In this document: positions 47,837 through 54,700 of the stretch, in pieces
Position numbering within the stretch: the first letter of the stretch is position 1
Layout: every line of letters starts with the position of its first letter
NCBI GenBank assembly: GCA_951217055.1
Contig: OX578276.1
Span: 65,461,144 to 65,525,143 of the forward strand
Reading direction: 5' to 3'
Length of the DNA stretch: 64,000 nucleotides
DNA from: Gerris lacustris
Taxonomy: Eukaryota > Arthropoda > Insecta > Hemiptera > Gerridae
Made by a program: the position numbers and the translations under genes
The notes under the pieces: generated by a model
Told to the model about the DNA's origin: nothing
The model's input: only the letters and a program-made list of their open reading frames with translations
The model's database searches: none

Positions 47837-50465
47837 GAATATATTAATAAAAAAATATCAAAGCTGAACTCACGTGTACATCCTTGGACTCCATTTAATT
47901 TCAACAGCTCCTAATGTGTTCCAGAAAAACTTTACATTAAATATGCCAAACAATGAATGAATATCTGGGTTAGGATCTGTAATTTCCCACTCTGGATCAA
48001 TAAGAGAAGTAGTTGGTGGCTTCCTTGGAGGAACTTTGGCAGGCGATCTCTGAAATTTATAGGAAAAACAATAGCCTGTTTACTGAAAAATGGATAGGAC
48101 CTCTCTCAAATGTATTGTTTTGACAAAGGGATAACAACTCTCTTATAAATCAGTAAAATTGATTCTCAACCGAATTACCTTATTTACAAAATGTAATAAA
48201 ATTCAATTCAGGTTCGACGCTACACCAAGGCGTTTTGATTTATATGGCTCACTATCAATACAGGCACATTGGTGATTAAGGTGCTGAAATTCATATGGGG
48301 ATAGTAAAAAGGGCCCAAATGGGTGAGCTACTAACAAAGTTCAAACAAAGTTGTTCGAACTAGCAAGGTTCAAAGTCTCTTCACAACTCTAAAGTTTACT
48401 TCCATTAGTTCACTCTAAAGTACGTATCAAACATTGGTCAATAATGTTGTTTAGACTAGAGTAAAGGATATTTTAAGGAATACCAAGTATCTTTAAAATA
48501 CTGTCATGACAACATACTTATATAAGGGTAATTTTCAAATAAAATGTACCTTTAGGGAAATCAATATGGCTACTTTATAGAAAATTGAAGTAAGCCTTAG
48601 ACATGATAATATTGATTATTCTGACACATCAGGGACTTAAGATGACATTTTCGTTCAAGAACAGTCAGTTTTCAAATTTATTTACATACATATCACCATA
48701 TATACATAAAAAAAAAATCACATTTTTGTCGTAATGAGTGTTACTATCATAAAACGGTATTTTTTTAGATTTTGTTTCTCTGTTTTTATGAAACGTTACT
48801 AAATTGTAAATATGACATAAATATTCTCTTTCATCCCACCAGAAATATTTTTTAGACCTAAAATAATTGTAATTTTTTAAAAAAAGTAATGAGTGTTACA
48901 TTTATTATCTTTTAATGTTTCCTCAAAGCTTCAAAAATGTAAAGGATACGTTTTCAGTGCATTGTAATAAAAGTTTTTATTATAAAGAAGAAGAAAAAAT
49001 AATTTTTCTTTATTAAAAAAATAGTTGGACACGGCTACCCATAAGAATTTGTTGTTATTCAAGTAACACTCATTACATTATGGTAACACTCATTACATTA
49101 TGGTAACACTCATTACACATTTATATATTGGACCTAGAAAAAATTAAATTTTAATACAAACTTTAAACATTAAACTTTTATTTACAATTTTTGTTTACAT
49201 GCGGCAAATTTATTTTTTTAAAAAACATTAAACTCAATCATTTTTTTTAAGTTTTAAAATATGCAGTATTGTAGAACTAACGGAATAGTAACACTCATTA
49301 CAGGTAACACTCATTACATTTTTAACTTTAAAAAATCTTTCCTCGGAAACTATGTTTCTTAATTAAACCAATTTAATGTGTACTGATTATATTAATTAAT
49401 AACTACTAAATCATATTAATAACATAAATAAATGTTGATTACAACTACAAAAAATGATGGTAACACTCATTACAATGAATAAAAATACGCACCATTTTTT
49501 TTTAGTGAAATATTAATTGTAGAGAAGAATAAAGTGCTATCAATCTAAAAAGTCGTTGATTACTGACTTAAATGTCTTCTTAACATAAACAAACCCTAAT
49601 CCCTCCTTCTTTCTTTCATACTCACCCTCTAAGGGACATACATATAAATATATTTGTTTCGTTTTGTACTAAAGTTTTATTTTTTCCTATCCCATTTATA
49701 TTAACTTGGATATTTTATTGGTTAAAAAAAAAATATAATGAAAATAACTTATGAAAAAAATGAATAAAAATCACATAACATGTTATCAAAACTACTGTGG
49801 GACGTAACATTCATTACAATTTTTAACATTAAAATTTTTTGAAGCAAGAAATTTTCACCTTATAAGCCATAAAATGACCCTGATTAACACAATAATAGAC
49901 AGACATCTGATCAATAAACCTAAAGGTTTTTTTTATTTTTCATTAATATGAATTTTTTTAGTTACAATAAAATTGTAAAATCTTGGGACAGAAAAGGTAC
50001 ATTTTATTTGAAAATGACCCATAAACACTTTCTGATAGTTGGAGAAACTCAACAGGTAAATAGATAGTATAATGAGCGTCAATCATAAGCACGACAAAAC
50101 AACCCCTAGTGATAATAATATCCAAATATAAAAACGAGGATAGCATCCTGAATCCAGAGTTTTTCAATCTCAAGTTCCCTAAAAATTCATCTTTGGATCA
50201 TTTTAAGCAGGCTTGAAAGAGATTTTATCTCATGTAAGGCTATTGCATTAATACTCTTTGGATTAAAGACATGATTACACCCATCTCAATCCAAGACCAG
50301 CAAGCTAAATAAACAACCTTTAATTGTTACTACATATCCTAGAAAATTACCTACTAATAAAATTAATAATTTGTTTGAATTAATACTAACTTGGTTTACG
50401 ACTTTAGCTTCCTCATTTAATTGCTTATGGAGTTTAAGTGCAATTAAATAGTCGTCGACGGACAT
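26501..50465 (-). CDS. SPRTN: SPRTN DNA-protein crosslink metalloprotease (6 exons)
   Basis: Coding exons on the minus strand are 50391-50465, 47874-48049, 44450-44555, 38537-38656, 27847-28123 and 26501-27390, all with GT/AG boundaries. They encode 547 residues in one frame. SPRTN degrades proteins crosslinked to DNA during replication. Residues about 45-200 are the SprT domain: HEMIH (120-124) supplies two zinc-binding His and the catalytic Glu, and H139 is the likely third ligand. A zinc-binding region follows (WRCNGNC to HLRTCGG). The tail has a PIP box QKELKNFF (254-261) for PCNA, a p97-binding SHP motif FAGKGYQLG (355-363), and two UBZ4 ubiquitin-binding fingers (C443/C446/H459/C463 and C524/C527/H539/C543). 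Human SPRTN has one UBZ. The N-terminal helix DDYLIALKL resembles the start of the human protein. Introns, up to 10.4 kb, are filled with transposons. Confidence 0.93.
27847..28123 (-). CDS. SPRTN: SPRTN exon 5 (zinc-binding region)
   Basis: Acceptor TTCCAG|ATTTAC, donor GACA|GTAGGT, phase 1. Encodes YHSFHDEVNHY, then WRCNGNC, PPYFGYVRRATNRAPGPNDFW and HLRTCGG: the C/C/H/C region that follows the protease core and contacts DNA in the family. Confidence 0.94.
28456..28632 (+). pseudogene. PIF/Harbinger transposase N-terminal fragment
   Basis: The open stretch reads GERDWIKRREHYSHVTLLRE, then DSTDYYNYFRMNVHTFHTL. This matches the conserved N-terminal region of HARBI1/PIF transposases (W..R..YSHV.LL.E...D...YF/LRM). 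It ends in a stop and the DDE catalytic part is missing. It lies inside the mariner relic, implying a nested insertion, although its own ends cannot be drawn. Confidence 0.6.
29106..29333 (-). pseudogene. Mariner transposase C-terminal fragment
   Basis: The translation contains YYVNKPTTTRALKEDMKRCI, then HLCKMVMENF and CQQNRGGHL. This matches the end of Tc1/mariner transposases (VY..KP.....LK..I......V..NF..R...C....G.HL). The catalytic aspartates are not present in any intact frame. Confidence 0.7.
29851..30285. repeat. Interspersed repeat 'R', copy 1, left part
   Basis: Matches 61284-61745 along nearly its whole length, starting AATAGTACATTACGCGTC and including TGCACCCGAGCGACAGCGAG. The repeat is cut at 30286 by the copia LTR. 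Its right end reappears at about 37080-37113, on the far side of the copia and pogo-like DNA. A minus-strand frame starting at 30144 (DENEENNPPPKIIN) corresponds to the frame in copy 2 but is shifted and stopped. Confidence 0.75.
30286..30416 (-). repeat. Copia 3' LTR (putative)
   Basis: On the minus strand it begins TGTCAATATG right after the purine-rich tract AAGAGGTGGC and ends in TGTGCA. It is preceded on the plus strand by AATAA, a possible 5-bp target copy. Without the second LTR the boundaries rest on TG..CA and on where homology to repeat 'R' stops. Confidence 0.5.
30425..31335 (-). pseudogene. Copia pol, 3' portion (RT end and RNase H)
   Basis: Three minus-strand frames (31103-31342, 30766-31065, 30425-30802) cover the end of the reverse transcriptase (DLGELNYYLGIKIER), the ATRPDL segment and the RNase H with its AEAEYMAL and EDNISAI motifs. 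At least one frame change separates the pieces. The upstream part continues at 33737 on the other side of the piggyBac element. Confidence 0.8.
31340..33732 (+). mobile_element. piggyBac-type element, 2.39 kb, inside copia
   Basis: Inverted ends CACGTTCAGGACGGC are flanked by the obligatory TTAA (31336-31339 and 33733-33736). CGCCGCGTATGTGCGG-type palindromic sequence lies just inside both ends. The transposase is broken. The site of insertion is precise: the copia reading frame resumes on the other side once one TTAA is discounted. The end sequences are well preserved compared with the gene inside. Confidence 0.9.
32852..33400 (+). pseudogene. piggyBac transposase, truncated
   Basis: The open frame to 33301 shows LIDMVVKESNAYA, then FLGLIFLMGIIKL, DYWRGDYLF, SRDKFLLISRALHF and SIDESMVLWRGRLSF. 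That is the conserved N-terminal and first catalytic block of piggyBac transposases, including the first catalytic Asp (IDE). After 33301 the match continues in another frame for about 35 codons (LYILAEPDGLVHKIHVYGG), then stops; the later catalytic aspartates are missing. A likely original start with early stops lies near 32645. Confidence 0.8.
33737..36660 (-). pseudogene. Copia gag-pol, 5' portion
   Basis: Minus strand. Gag runs from about 36660 (FDGTDFDNWKYRIEV), with a TGA at 36359-36361. The long frame 34961-36322 carries the CCHC knuckle (CYNCDRPGHFQAQC), the protease motif DSGASGH, the integrase HHCC region and part of the DDE core. A frame change near 34975 leads into 34707-34991 and again into 34331-34753. 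Reverse transcriptase begins in 34052-34252 (WVFKIK, RYKARLVVKG) and 33665-34051 (DFKTAFLNGEL, FVDDL), after further stops. The 5' LTR and leader are missing. Confidence 0.85.
36660..37072. mobile_element. pogo/Tigger-like MITE, left end degraded
   Basis: The right end reads (minus strand) CAGTGGAACCTCGATAATTC followed by TA at 37073. The interior matches the intact copy at 53047-53383, both carrying GACAGTGTCTGGTCCCAATT on one strand and CGGACTGCCTACTGAAAAAT on the other. The left terminus is reduced to GTGGAACT, where it abuts the copia gag, so the left boundary is uncertain by about 10 bases. Confidence 0.7.
37080..37113. repeat. Interspersed repeat 'R', copy 1, right end
   Basis: ATGTTTATATTTCGTATCAA followed by TCGTAGATAAA is identical to 61832-61862, the right end of copy 2. 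It marks the far side of the copia plus pogo-like insertion. Confidence 0.75.
37114..38536. other. SPRTN intron 4, AT-rich remainder
   Basis: No element ends or coding signals were recognised. Confidence 0.5.
38537..38656 (-). CDS. SPRTN: SPRTN exon 4 (HExxH active site)
   Basis: Acceptor TTCCAG|CATGAA, donor AACA|GTATGT; exactly 40 codons. Opens with the zinc-protease motif HEMIHAYLFVT and contains SHGPEFCKHM, including the third zinc ligand. All catalytic residues are intact. Confidence 0.95.
39907..40003 (+). promoter_or_regulatory. tRNA-like (Pol III-type) sequence in LINE 5' region
   Basis: CCGTAGCTGAGAGGTTAAGG resembles a tRNA D-arm and A box, and about 50 bases later CGGGTTCAGTCCC resembles a T-arm and B box (consensus GGTTCRANNCC, one mismatch). 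The spacing is compatible with a class II tRNA or a tRNA with an intron-like insertion. It lies about 100 bases before ORF1. It may be a Pol III-type internal promoter or a captured tRNA-derived SINE head. Confidence 0.5.
40104..40826 (+). CDS. LINE ORF1 protein (coiled coil plus RRM-like)
   Basis: 240 residues from a clear ATG. The N-terminal 60 residues are a heptad-rich coiled coil (NKFKEDLFKQLSKQTEDIL). Residues 60-165 resemble the RNA-binding domain of L1-type ORF1 proteins (RRKNIIIHGLKES, MVRRLGK, RPVLVTF, SDIFINEDYP). A basic tail follows. Such proteins bind the element RNA and form trimers in L1. The ORF overlaps ORF2 by 41 bases in a different frame. An ORF1 is uncommon for RTE-type elements. 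Confidence 0.85.
   Translation: MVDVNTLTDMLNKFKEDLFKQLSKQTEDILTGFNETLCETNKLAKENSERLSVLEREARRKNIIIHGLKESGQSEKLADNVQGFMTQALDLNILPNEIDMVRRLGKPDGNKARPVLVTFTTQLRKIDVLKNKKKLKNSDIFINEDYPIHIREKRKSLYKEMVEARESGKFAIIRYDKLIIKEFDRNINDKKSRRPKRDISESPNSKGTKEKDIKKSKPEDHSSQKGLDAFFRPRCESWKQ
40786..43797 (+). CDS. LINE ORF2: endonuclease and reverse transcriptase
   Basis: About 1000 codons, open from 40786 and uninterrupted. There is no ATG at its start; the first in-frame ATG is at 41143, already inside the endonuclease. An APE-type endonuclease comes first (LNIGTLNVRTL, GLAEVRRKG, VIGDINSQVG, NEIDFML, SDHRVV). The reverse transcriptase follows (SPGADGITSEMI, NYRPVSLMSSVGK, AFIDYSKAFDSLNH, GVRQGDPLSPDLF, RFADDLVVF with the catalytic FADD). 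The C-terminus has WQWAGHVARM and RKRGRPARRWRDDI, typical of RTE/'craniofacial development protein 2-like' elements. All catalytic motifs are present, so the enzyme may be active. Translation probably needs a +1 frameshift or reinitiation from ORF1. Confidence 0.92.
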   Translation, partial: TRFFVPDVNRGNSKREWISHKFEIRNNIITNKNSNLLESVVGEGDYDLNLPKTSRENRKPKRKKEALNIGTLNVRTLSSSWRLEELDEALKNSCIQILGLAEVRRKGERIIKLKSGSTFMYYGERNDQRGVGFLVKEEEAQNIVEFKPVSDRVASLRVKIGKEKYLTLIQVYAPTIQYDEEAVETFYKDLDDCLLAAKKMKQNFVIVIGDINSQVGTKQCEEEDVLGPYGFGSRNDRGTRLLTFCKENNLRVMNSFFKKRRGNKWTWLSPNASCRNEIDFMLSERRDIFLDVEVMRKFPFLSDHRVVKASLSFPRVHKPRKFSYTKKLVDSMLYMEKIKCKISQMQRIYFQDVQVRYNELENILLTSSEESTVLEKLKTQKMTENTYKLIKIREELRSRSGKSVAERIELREVCKITKAAIRKDVEEYHNKIVEDCLKNNVAIKKARKITSVGKDWIPALKSSNGVMERSRTDVLQIATDFYSNLYNETNKESERLTPISLPLYHDIFPLILKEEVREAVNSLKKERSPGADGITSEMIQEGGEVLIEELTTLFNKISSERKVPRQWCDSDIILIHKKGSKEEIINYRPVSLMSSVGKVFAKVLQARMKSNICESLSWEQAGFRKGFSTVDNLQVIQQLIERSKEYQKVIYMAFIDYSKAFDSLNHSFLFAALAEQGVNNCIIDILKNWYYNSRARVKLERNGIFFNIQKGVRQGDPLSPDLFSAALEKVFKKLNWESRGVNINGARLSNLRFADDLVVFAESLEEIKIMLQELNEASKPAGLSVNFEKTCLITNGDEGVVKISGKELTWVKETIYLGQLISLDQDGNMKEVKRRTDLAWRKFWSYKYRFKSNMNPALKAKVFNSCIIPCLSYGSQTWALTGKVLHHLEVTQRAMERSLLKVRLSDRIRSTELRKKSGVRDVREATLKLKWQWAGHVARMEEQRWAQRITDWYPRDGVRKRGRPARRWRDDITNFCGRLWHRSARDREAWAKLGEAYARRWAA
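44450..44555 (-). CDS. SPRTN: SPRTN exon 3 (SprT domain)
   Basis: Acceptor TTTAG|TTGTGC, donor ACTT|GTAAGT. Encodes CAGICTYKG, then LSLPLLKFRPRKDLVETLL, the strands and helix leading into the active site. Confidence 0.93.
44879..45501. mobile_element. pogo/Tigger-like MITE, 623 bp
   Basis: Inverted ends CAGTAGAACCCCCCATATCC on both sides, flanked by TA (44877-44878 and 45502-45503). GGTCGGATAATCC and GGTCGGATATTCC repeats lie inside the ends. No transposase. Located in SPRTN intron 2. Confidence 0.85.
45586..45601 (+). repeat. Poly-G run, 16 bases
   Basis: Uninterrupted G homopolymer in SPRTN intron 2, just outside the pogo-like MITE. Confidence 0.95.
46001..46259. mobile_element. TA-flanked MITE, 259 bp
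   Basis: Left end AAGTCTGTCCCAAACGAAAG and right end (minus strand) CAGTCTGTCCCAAATGAGAG, both leading into TTAGTG and TTGACAG, are flanked by TA (45999-46000 and 46260-46261). A diverged, truncated copy lies at about 50765-50945 in the SPRTN upstream region. Confidence 0.8.
46301..46440. mobile_element. Fragment of a pogo-like element end
   Basis: CGGACCTCCTTATAACGAAC followed by repeated CTCTATA..ACGAA units is the usual subterminal layout of pogo/Tigger elements. No partner end was found. Confidence 0.45.
47001..47084. repeat. 23-bp tandem repeat, about 3.7 copies
   Basis: The unit TATCGCAGATTTGATCAGGATCC is repeated at 47001, 47024 and 47047, with a partial fourth copy at 47070 carrying T-to-C (TACCGCAG). 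The unit contains the palindromes TGATCA and GGATCC. Near-identity of copies implies a recent local expansion within SPRTN intron 2. Confidence 0.95.
47805..47834 (+). repeat. Poly-A run, 30 bases
   Basis: A homopolymer 40 bases beyond the SPRTN exon 2 donor, inside intron 2. It reads as poly-T on the gene strand. Confidence 0.9.
47874..48049 (-). CDS. SPRTN: SPRTN exon 2 (start of SprT domain)
   Basis: Acceptor TTTCAG|AGATCG, donor ACAC|GTGAGT, phase 2. Encodes the conserved opening of the SprT fold: LIDPEWEITDPNPDIHSLF, then FFWNTLGAVEIKWSPRM. Confidence 0.93.
48731..49817. repeat. Clustered 14-bp motif GTAACACTCATTAC (9 copies)
   Basis: In SPRTN intron 1 the 14-mer occurs exactly at 49063, 49083, 49103, 49288, 49304 and 49460. 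As its reverse complement (GTAATGAGTGTTAC) it occurs at 48731 and 48886. One single-mismatch copy (GTAACATTCATTAC) is at 49804. Left copies point one way and right copies the other. The motif has inverted tetramer ends GTAA/TTAC. Three of the copies form a 20-bp-period tandem (49063-49116). It may be the subterminal repeats of an unrecognised transposon or an array of binding sites. Confidence 0.85.
50391..50465 (-). CDS. SPRTN: SPRTN exon 1 (N-terminus)
   Basis: Starts at the ATG at 50465 and encodes 25 residues beginning MSVDDYLIALKLHKQLNEE. It ends CCAA|GTTAGT in phase 0. The acidic-hydrophobic helix is typical of SPRTN N-termini. The exon is too short to be found without homology. Confidence 0.8.
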
Positions 50466-51783
50466 TTTAAAAAATTATTAAAATCTAAAACCAAAAAAAA
50501 AACAGACAAGGGAAATATTTAACACAATCACACCTTATAAACCTTTCTTTAAATTATAGAATGATCTCCCTACATATAAGAAAAAAGATTGACTCAACAC
50601 AAGTAAACACAGCTTTCGCACTTCGCCCGCCTTTCTTACATTTGTATTCGTATCGTATAACCCAGTATAACCTTTGAGCAGTTTGAACTGAATAAACAGC
50701 TGTTCTCTTTTGTGAGAGTTCAGCGACTTAATAAATTTCATGCCATTATACTTTGTAAGTCTGACAGCTCAAATTGGCCAACAAATGCGAGAGAAAAAAT
50801 AAAAACCCTAGGTGTTTATCTTAAGGTTATCTAGTGGTATTTTTGTTTACCTAGTTGGTCCGACCTTCTATTCACCAAAATCTCGAGCTGTCATTGGCTC
50901 CCCTCCCGTTTTTTTTTCGACTTCCCAGCGCTATCCGAATAACAAAGTATATTGGCATGAGTATGAGTGAGTATATACTCTGCCTCAGACAACCTAACCT
51001 AACTTGATATGTGTTCTGTGTTTCACACTTTTTAAATGTATTCGTGAGTGGATTGTGGATTGAGTATCAGCAGGTTCTTTAACTAAATTTAACTTCTTCA
51101 CAATTGCATTGTAGTATGAGTCTTTATCTAATGTAATTCCATTTGCTACATTTTTCAATACGTAGTTTAGTTTTAACTGATATAATTAAATTTTCACCTC
51201 GAAATAGTCGTTGCTCTGCTCTCTTATCACGCACAATTGTTCGTATGGTCTATCGTTGACGTATACTTAATTCTTATCTTTGGACTTATAAACAGTGTAG
51301 TTCGCCTACTTATTGCGCAGACAGCGTAAGTATTCTATTAATACGATAGTTTGCACTACAGTAACTCAGTTTTGGTAAATATGCTGTATTTTTAATTTTG
51401 ATTTTTCCAAAGACATAAGTTGTAGAAATAATCTAAATTTCACTTTGCAATGGGATTCCTTTTGTCATACTAAAATTGTCATAGGCTTTATTTATGCTAT
51501 TGAAGGCTGTTGTAGTTTTAATTCCAACTTTCCTGACTATAGTATAAAATGGGTGTCATTCTAAGGGATGCCTATATTTCTATTTTATACCCTATGGGTT
51601 CGATATCAAGCAATTATCTAACTAATACTCACTTCGTATGATATTGTAATGTAAATACAGCTTAATATAACAATGAGCTTATAGTTATCCTGTTTTTATC
51701 ACCAACTAACGCTCAAATGTCGCCACTATTTTACACTTATTCTTAATTATTTTTTTTGGTTTATTCCATTTACAGAATAAATT
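50466..51783. promoter_or_regulatory. Head-to-head upstream region of SPRTN and C19orf12-like B
   Basis: 1.3 kb separates the two divergent ATGs. A diverged copy of the 46001-46259 MITE lies at about 50765-50945 (ATTGGCCAAC, CCTAGTTGG, ATTGGCTCCC shared). A strong splice acceptor (TTCCATTTACAG at 51765-51776) stands 7 bases before the paralog B ATG, so a 5' UTR intron is likely on that side. No TATA box is obvious. Confidence 0.45.
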
Positions 51784-54700
51784 ATGGTTAAAAAATCGTT
51801 TCAAAAAAATGGGAAAGAAGATGTTCCAAATGCTGATTGCGTCCCTCAAAAAAATATGAAAAGGAATAATGATCCAAATGCTCATCCGGACAGTACTGTA
51901 CAGAAGAGTCTCAGTGCTGGTTTAAGTGCTGTTACTGATAGTAAAATAGATGTGAAGTCATTAATGGAGGCTGTTAAGATTGTAGCTAAAGAGAAACAGA
52001 TTAAAGTTACTGCCAAATATTCAGCGGCTACTGGAGCTATTACAGGAGTATCTTCTGTTGTTGGAGGATTGGTTCTCACTCCCATTGGTCTTACAGGTGT
52101 AGGCTTTGCTCTAGGTAGGTAGAGACTTATAAATATTTAATTTTTATATAGTAGTACTATACCCCTTGTTTTCAGTTGCTCTTCTGCACCTTATATTAAC
52201 ATTAAACCTCAAGACTTGTTTGGGTAAATCTGCACTATTTGGCCCACCAATTTCTAATTGTCCAATTTACTTGCAATTTTTTTAAAATTGTTCCTTTTTA
52301 CAGTTGTACCATCTCAGTAAATTTAAGTGTTCGGTGCTGTTTACAGAAACGAAGTATTTTTAACGGCCGCCCCGCAAAGCTTCACGGTGTTCTGCTCATT
52401 TTCTGAAGAAAAACAACCCTGCTGCATATAGACCAGGTAGAGGTCTAAATCGAAGTACAAAATTCGCTTAATTATCACTTTAACTATAGCCAAAAAAAAA
52501 AATACGTAAAATGTCACTTCCTAAGAAAAATAAGGGAAGGTTATGGTTAGTTTAGGTTAAGAGTTGTACTTTTCAGTATAATCTTCATTTCCCTAAGAAA
52601 GTGACACTTTTACGTATTTTTTTTACAAAAAAAACTGTTGAATTTACCGAGATGGTACAACCCAAATCGTTTTTAATATGTAAAAAGGAACAGTTTAAAA
52701 AAAATTGCAAGTAAATTGTAAATCGGACAATTAGATATTGGTAGGCCAAATAGTGTAGATTTACTCTTGCTTGCACTTTTCTCTAATTTTTTATCATTTG
52801 TATTATTTGCACATTCCTATCTCAGTATGCAGTTCATCCATATTTAAAATGTTAGTTTTTTATAAATTCAATTGATCTATCAAGATTAATGAATAAACAA
52901 TTTTTATTACAAATTTCATCACCAAGTGTCTCGAAAACCAAGCGTTTTCAGACATATGTTTATACAGAAAAAAAATATTTGTATTGATATCCCCTACCAG
53001 CCCTAAAAGTTTGTTGGTATATACAATATGGAATACCCTGTATATACAGTGCAACCTTGATAATTCGGACTAATTGGGACCAGACACTGTCCAAATTACC
53101 GATTTGTCAGAATTTTCGAATATGCTGTAAAACAATGCAGCAATACAATTATACTCGCGTGATTTCACAGGAACATTGTTATTTTTTAAGGGAATCTTAG
53201 ATATTATTTATTAAACTCAGCTTTTGATTACATTACAAAACATCTCTTTATTTACATACATAATATAAAAAACCAATGAAATTCAATTAAATACGATCTG
53301 CGTCAGTCATTAAATTTTTCAGTAGGCAGTCCGGATTTTCGAGGCTCCAGATTTTAGAGGTCCCAATTATTGAGGTTCTGCTGTAGTAGATATGTAGGTA
53401 CTATTAATAAAAGATATAGATATAAAACATATAAAAATCAATGATTCTTTGTGCATGTAGGTATACACAAAAATGATTGACTATGATTTTGGTGGTAAAT
53501 GAAAAAGTTGCGGACATTTAATTTCATGGATCTTGCATTATTAAGGACTGTCCTAAAAAAAATTAGTTTTACATTCTAATTGCTTTTTAGGTTACTCCTT
53601 AAACTTTACTTTACATAGTTTTTGTATTATTTTTGTAGTTTTCTAACTAACTAACTAATTCATACAGGGCCTGATTTAAAGTTTTGGACGCTCCTAGGCC
53701 CAAGAGTTTTTGCCACCTTGTGTCATACCATTGGGGGGGGGGGGGGGGGGGTTGATCCGGTATCCGGTAAGAAAATAATTAGTCCACAGGCCACCATAAG
53801 AAGTGAGTCGATGATTGATAAAGTTTTCTTACCTTATGGAATCGCTTATTTATGCCTTGTCCACCGATGAATTGGGTATATGGCAACTGGGCGCTGGGCC
53901 ATTTCTTTTTTGTTGACATGCCAAACTTGCCCTTCTGCGGGAACATTGAAAAGAGATGGATAAAGTTTTGATTTTCACAAGATCATTTAATTAAATTATT
54001 TCAAAAACAGTGGCCGTTTTCTTTTCAACGTCCCCGCAGAGCGATATGTTTGGGGCGGTGGCCACCCAAAACGGCCCACTCTTATCGGTGGCCACCTTTA
54101 CCACTGTTTTTGAAATAATTTAATTAAACGATCCTCTGAAAATCAAGCCCAAAAACGTCATGCTGGTTTTTTCTTTGTTACCAGTGGCGGCTCCAGCGGG
54201 TGGGCCGGGTTTTTTGTAACCCAAATTTTTTGTATTTTTTGGGCTTTTTAGCTACAATAGTTGGATATGTGACAGTAACTGTAACAACAAATTTTTTTGC
54301 ATCACGGAGGCATGGACGGCATTACTATAATAGCGGTGCAATACCAAACGTGATTTTCAATTGTTCTGAATCTGATGTTTGCAAACAAGTGTAGTTACGG
54401 AAGATAAGGCTGTCTTGAGTGTGTTGTTTGGTAGTGTTGAGACGGGGGACGGATTGAGTTGCTATGACTTATCACATCACAGTGCCACACTACACTCCCC
54501 TAAAAGATGGGCAGTATCGATGAATTCGAATACAAGCCTGTATCGAAGTACTGTAGAACCTCTATTATCCAGGATAATGACAGGAAGGGGTCATACAGAT
54601 AAATGAAAACCACGGTTAATCGAGGCACTTTTTATTGAACGAATTACATAGATTACATGGAGATAGATTAGTGCATAGTTTGACCTGTATGAATTTTTTC

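Noticed and set aside
49063..49317. CRISPR-like array from the repeated 14-mer
   Set aside because: The repeats are short, irregularly spaced and in both orientations, in an animal genome intron with no cas genes.
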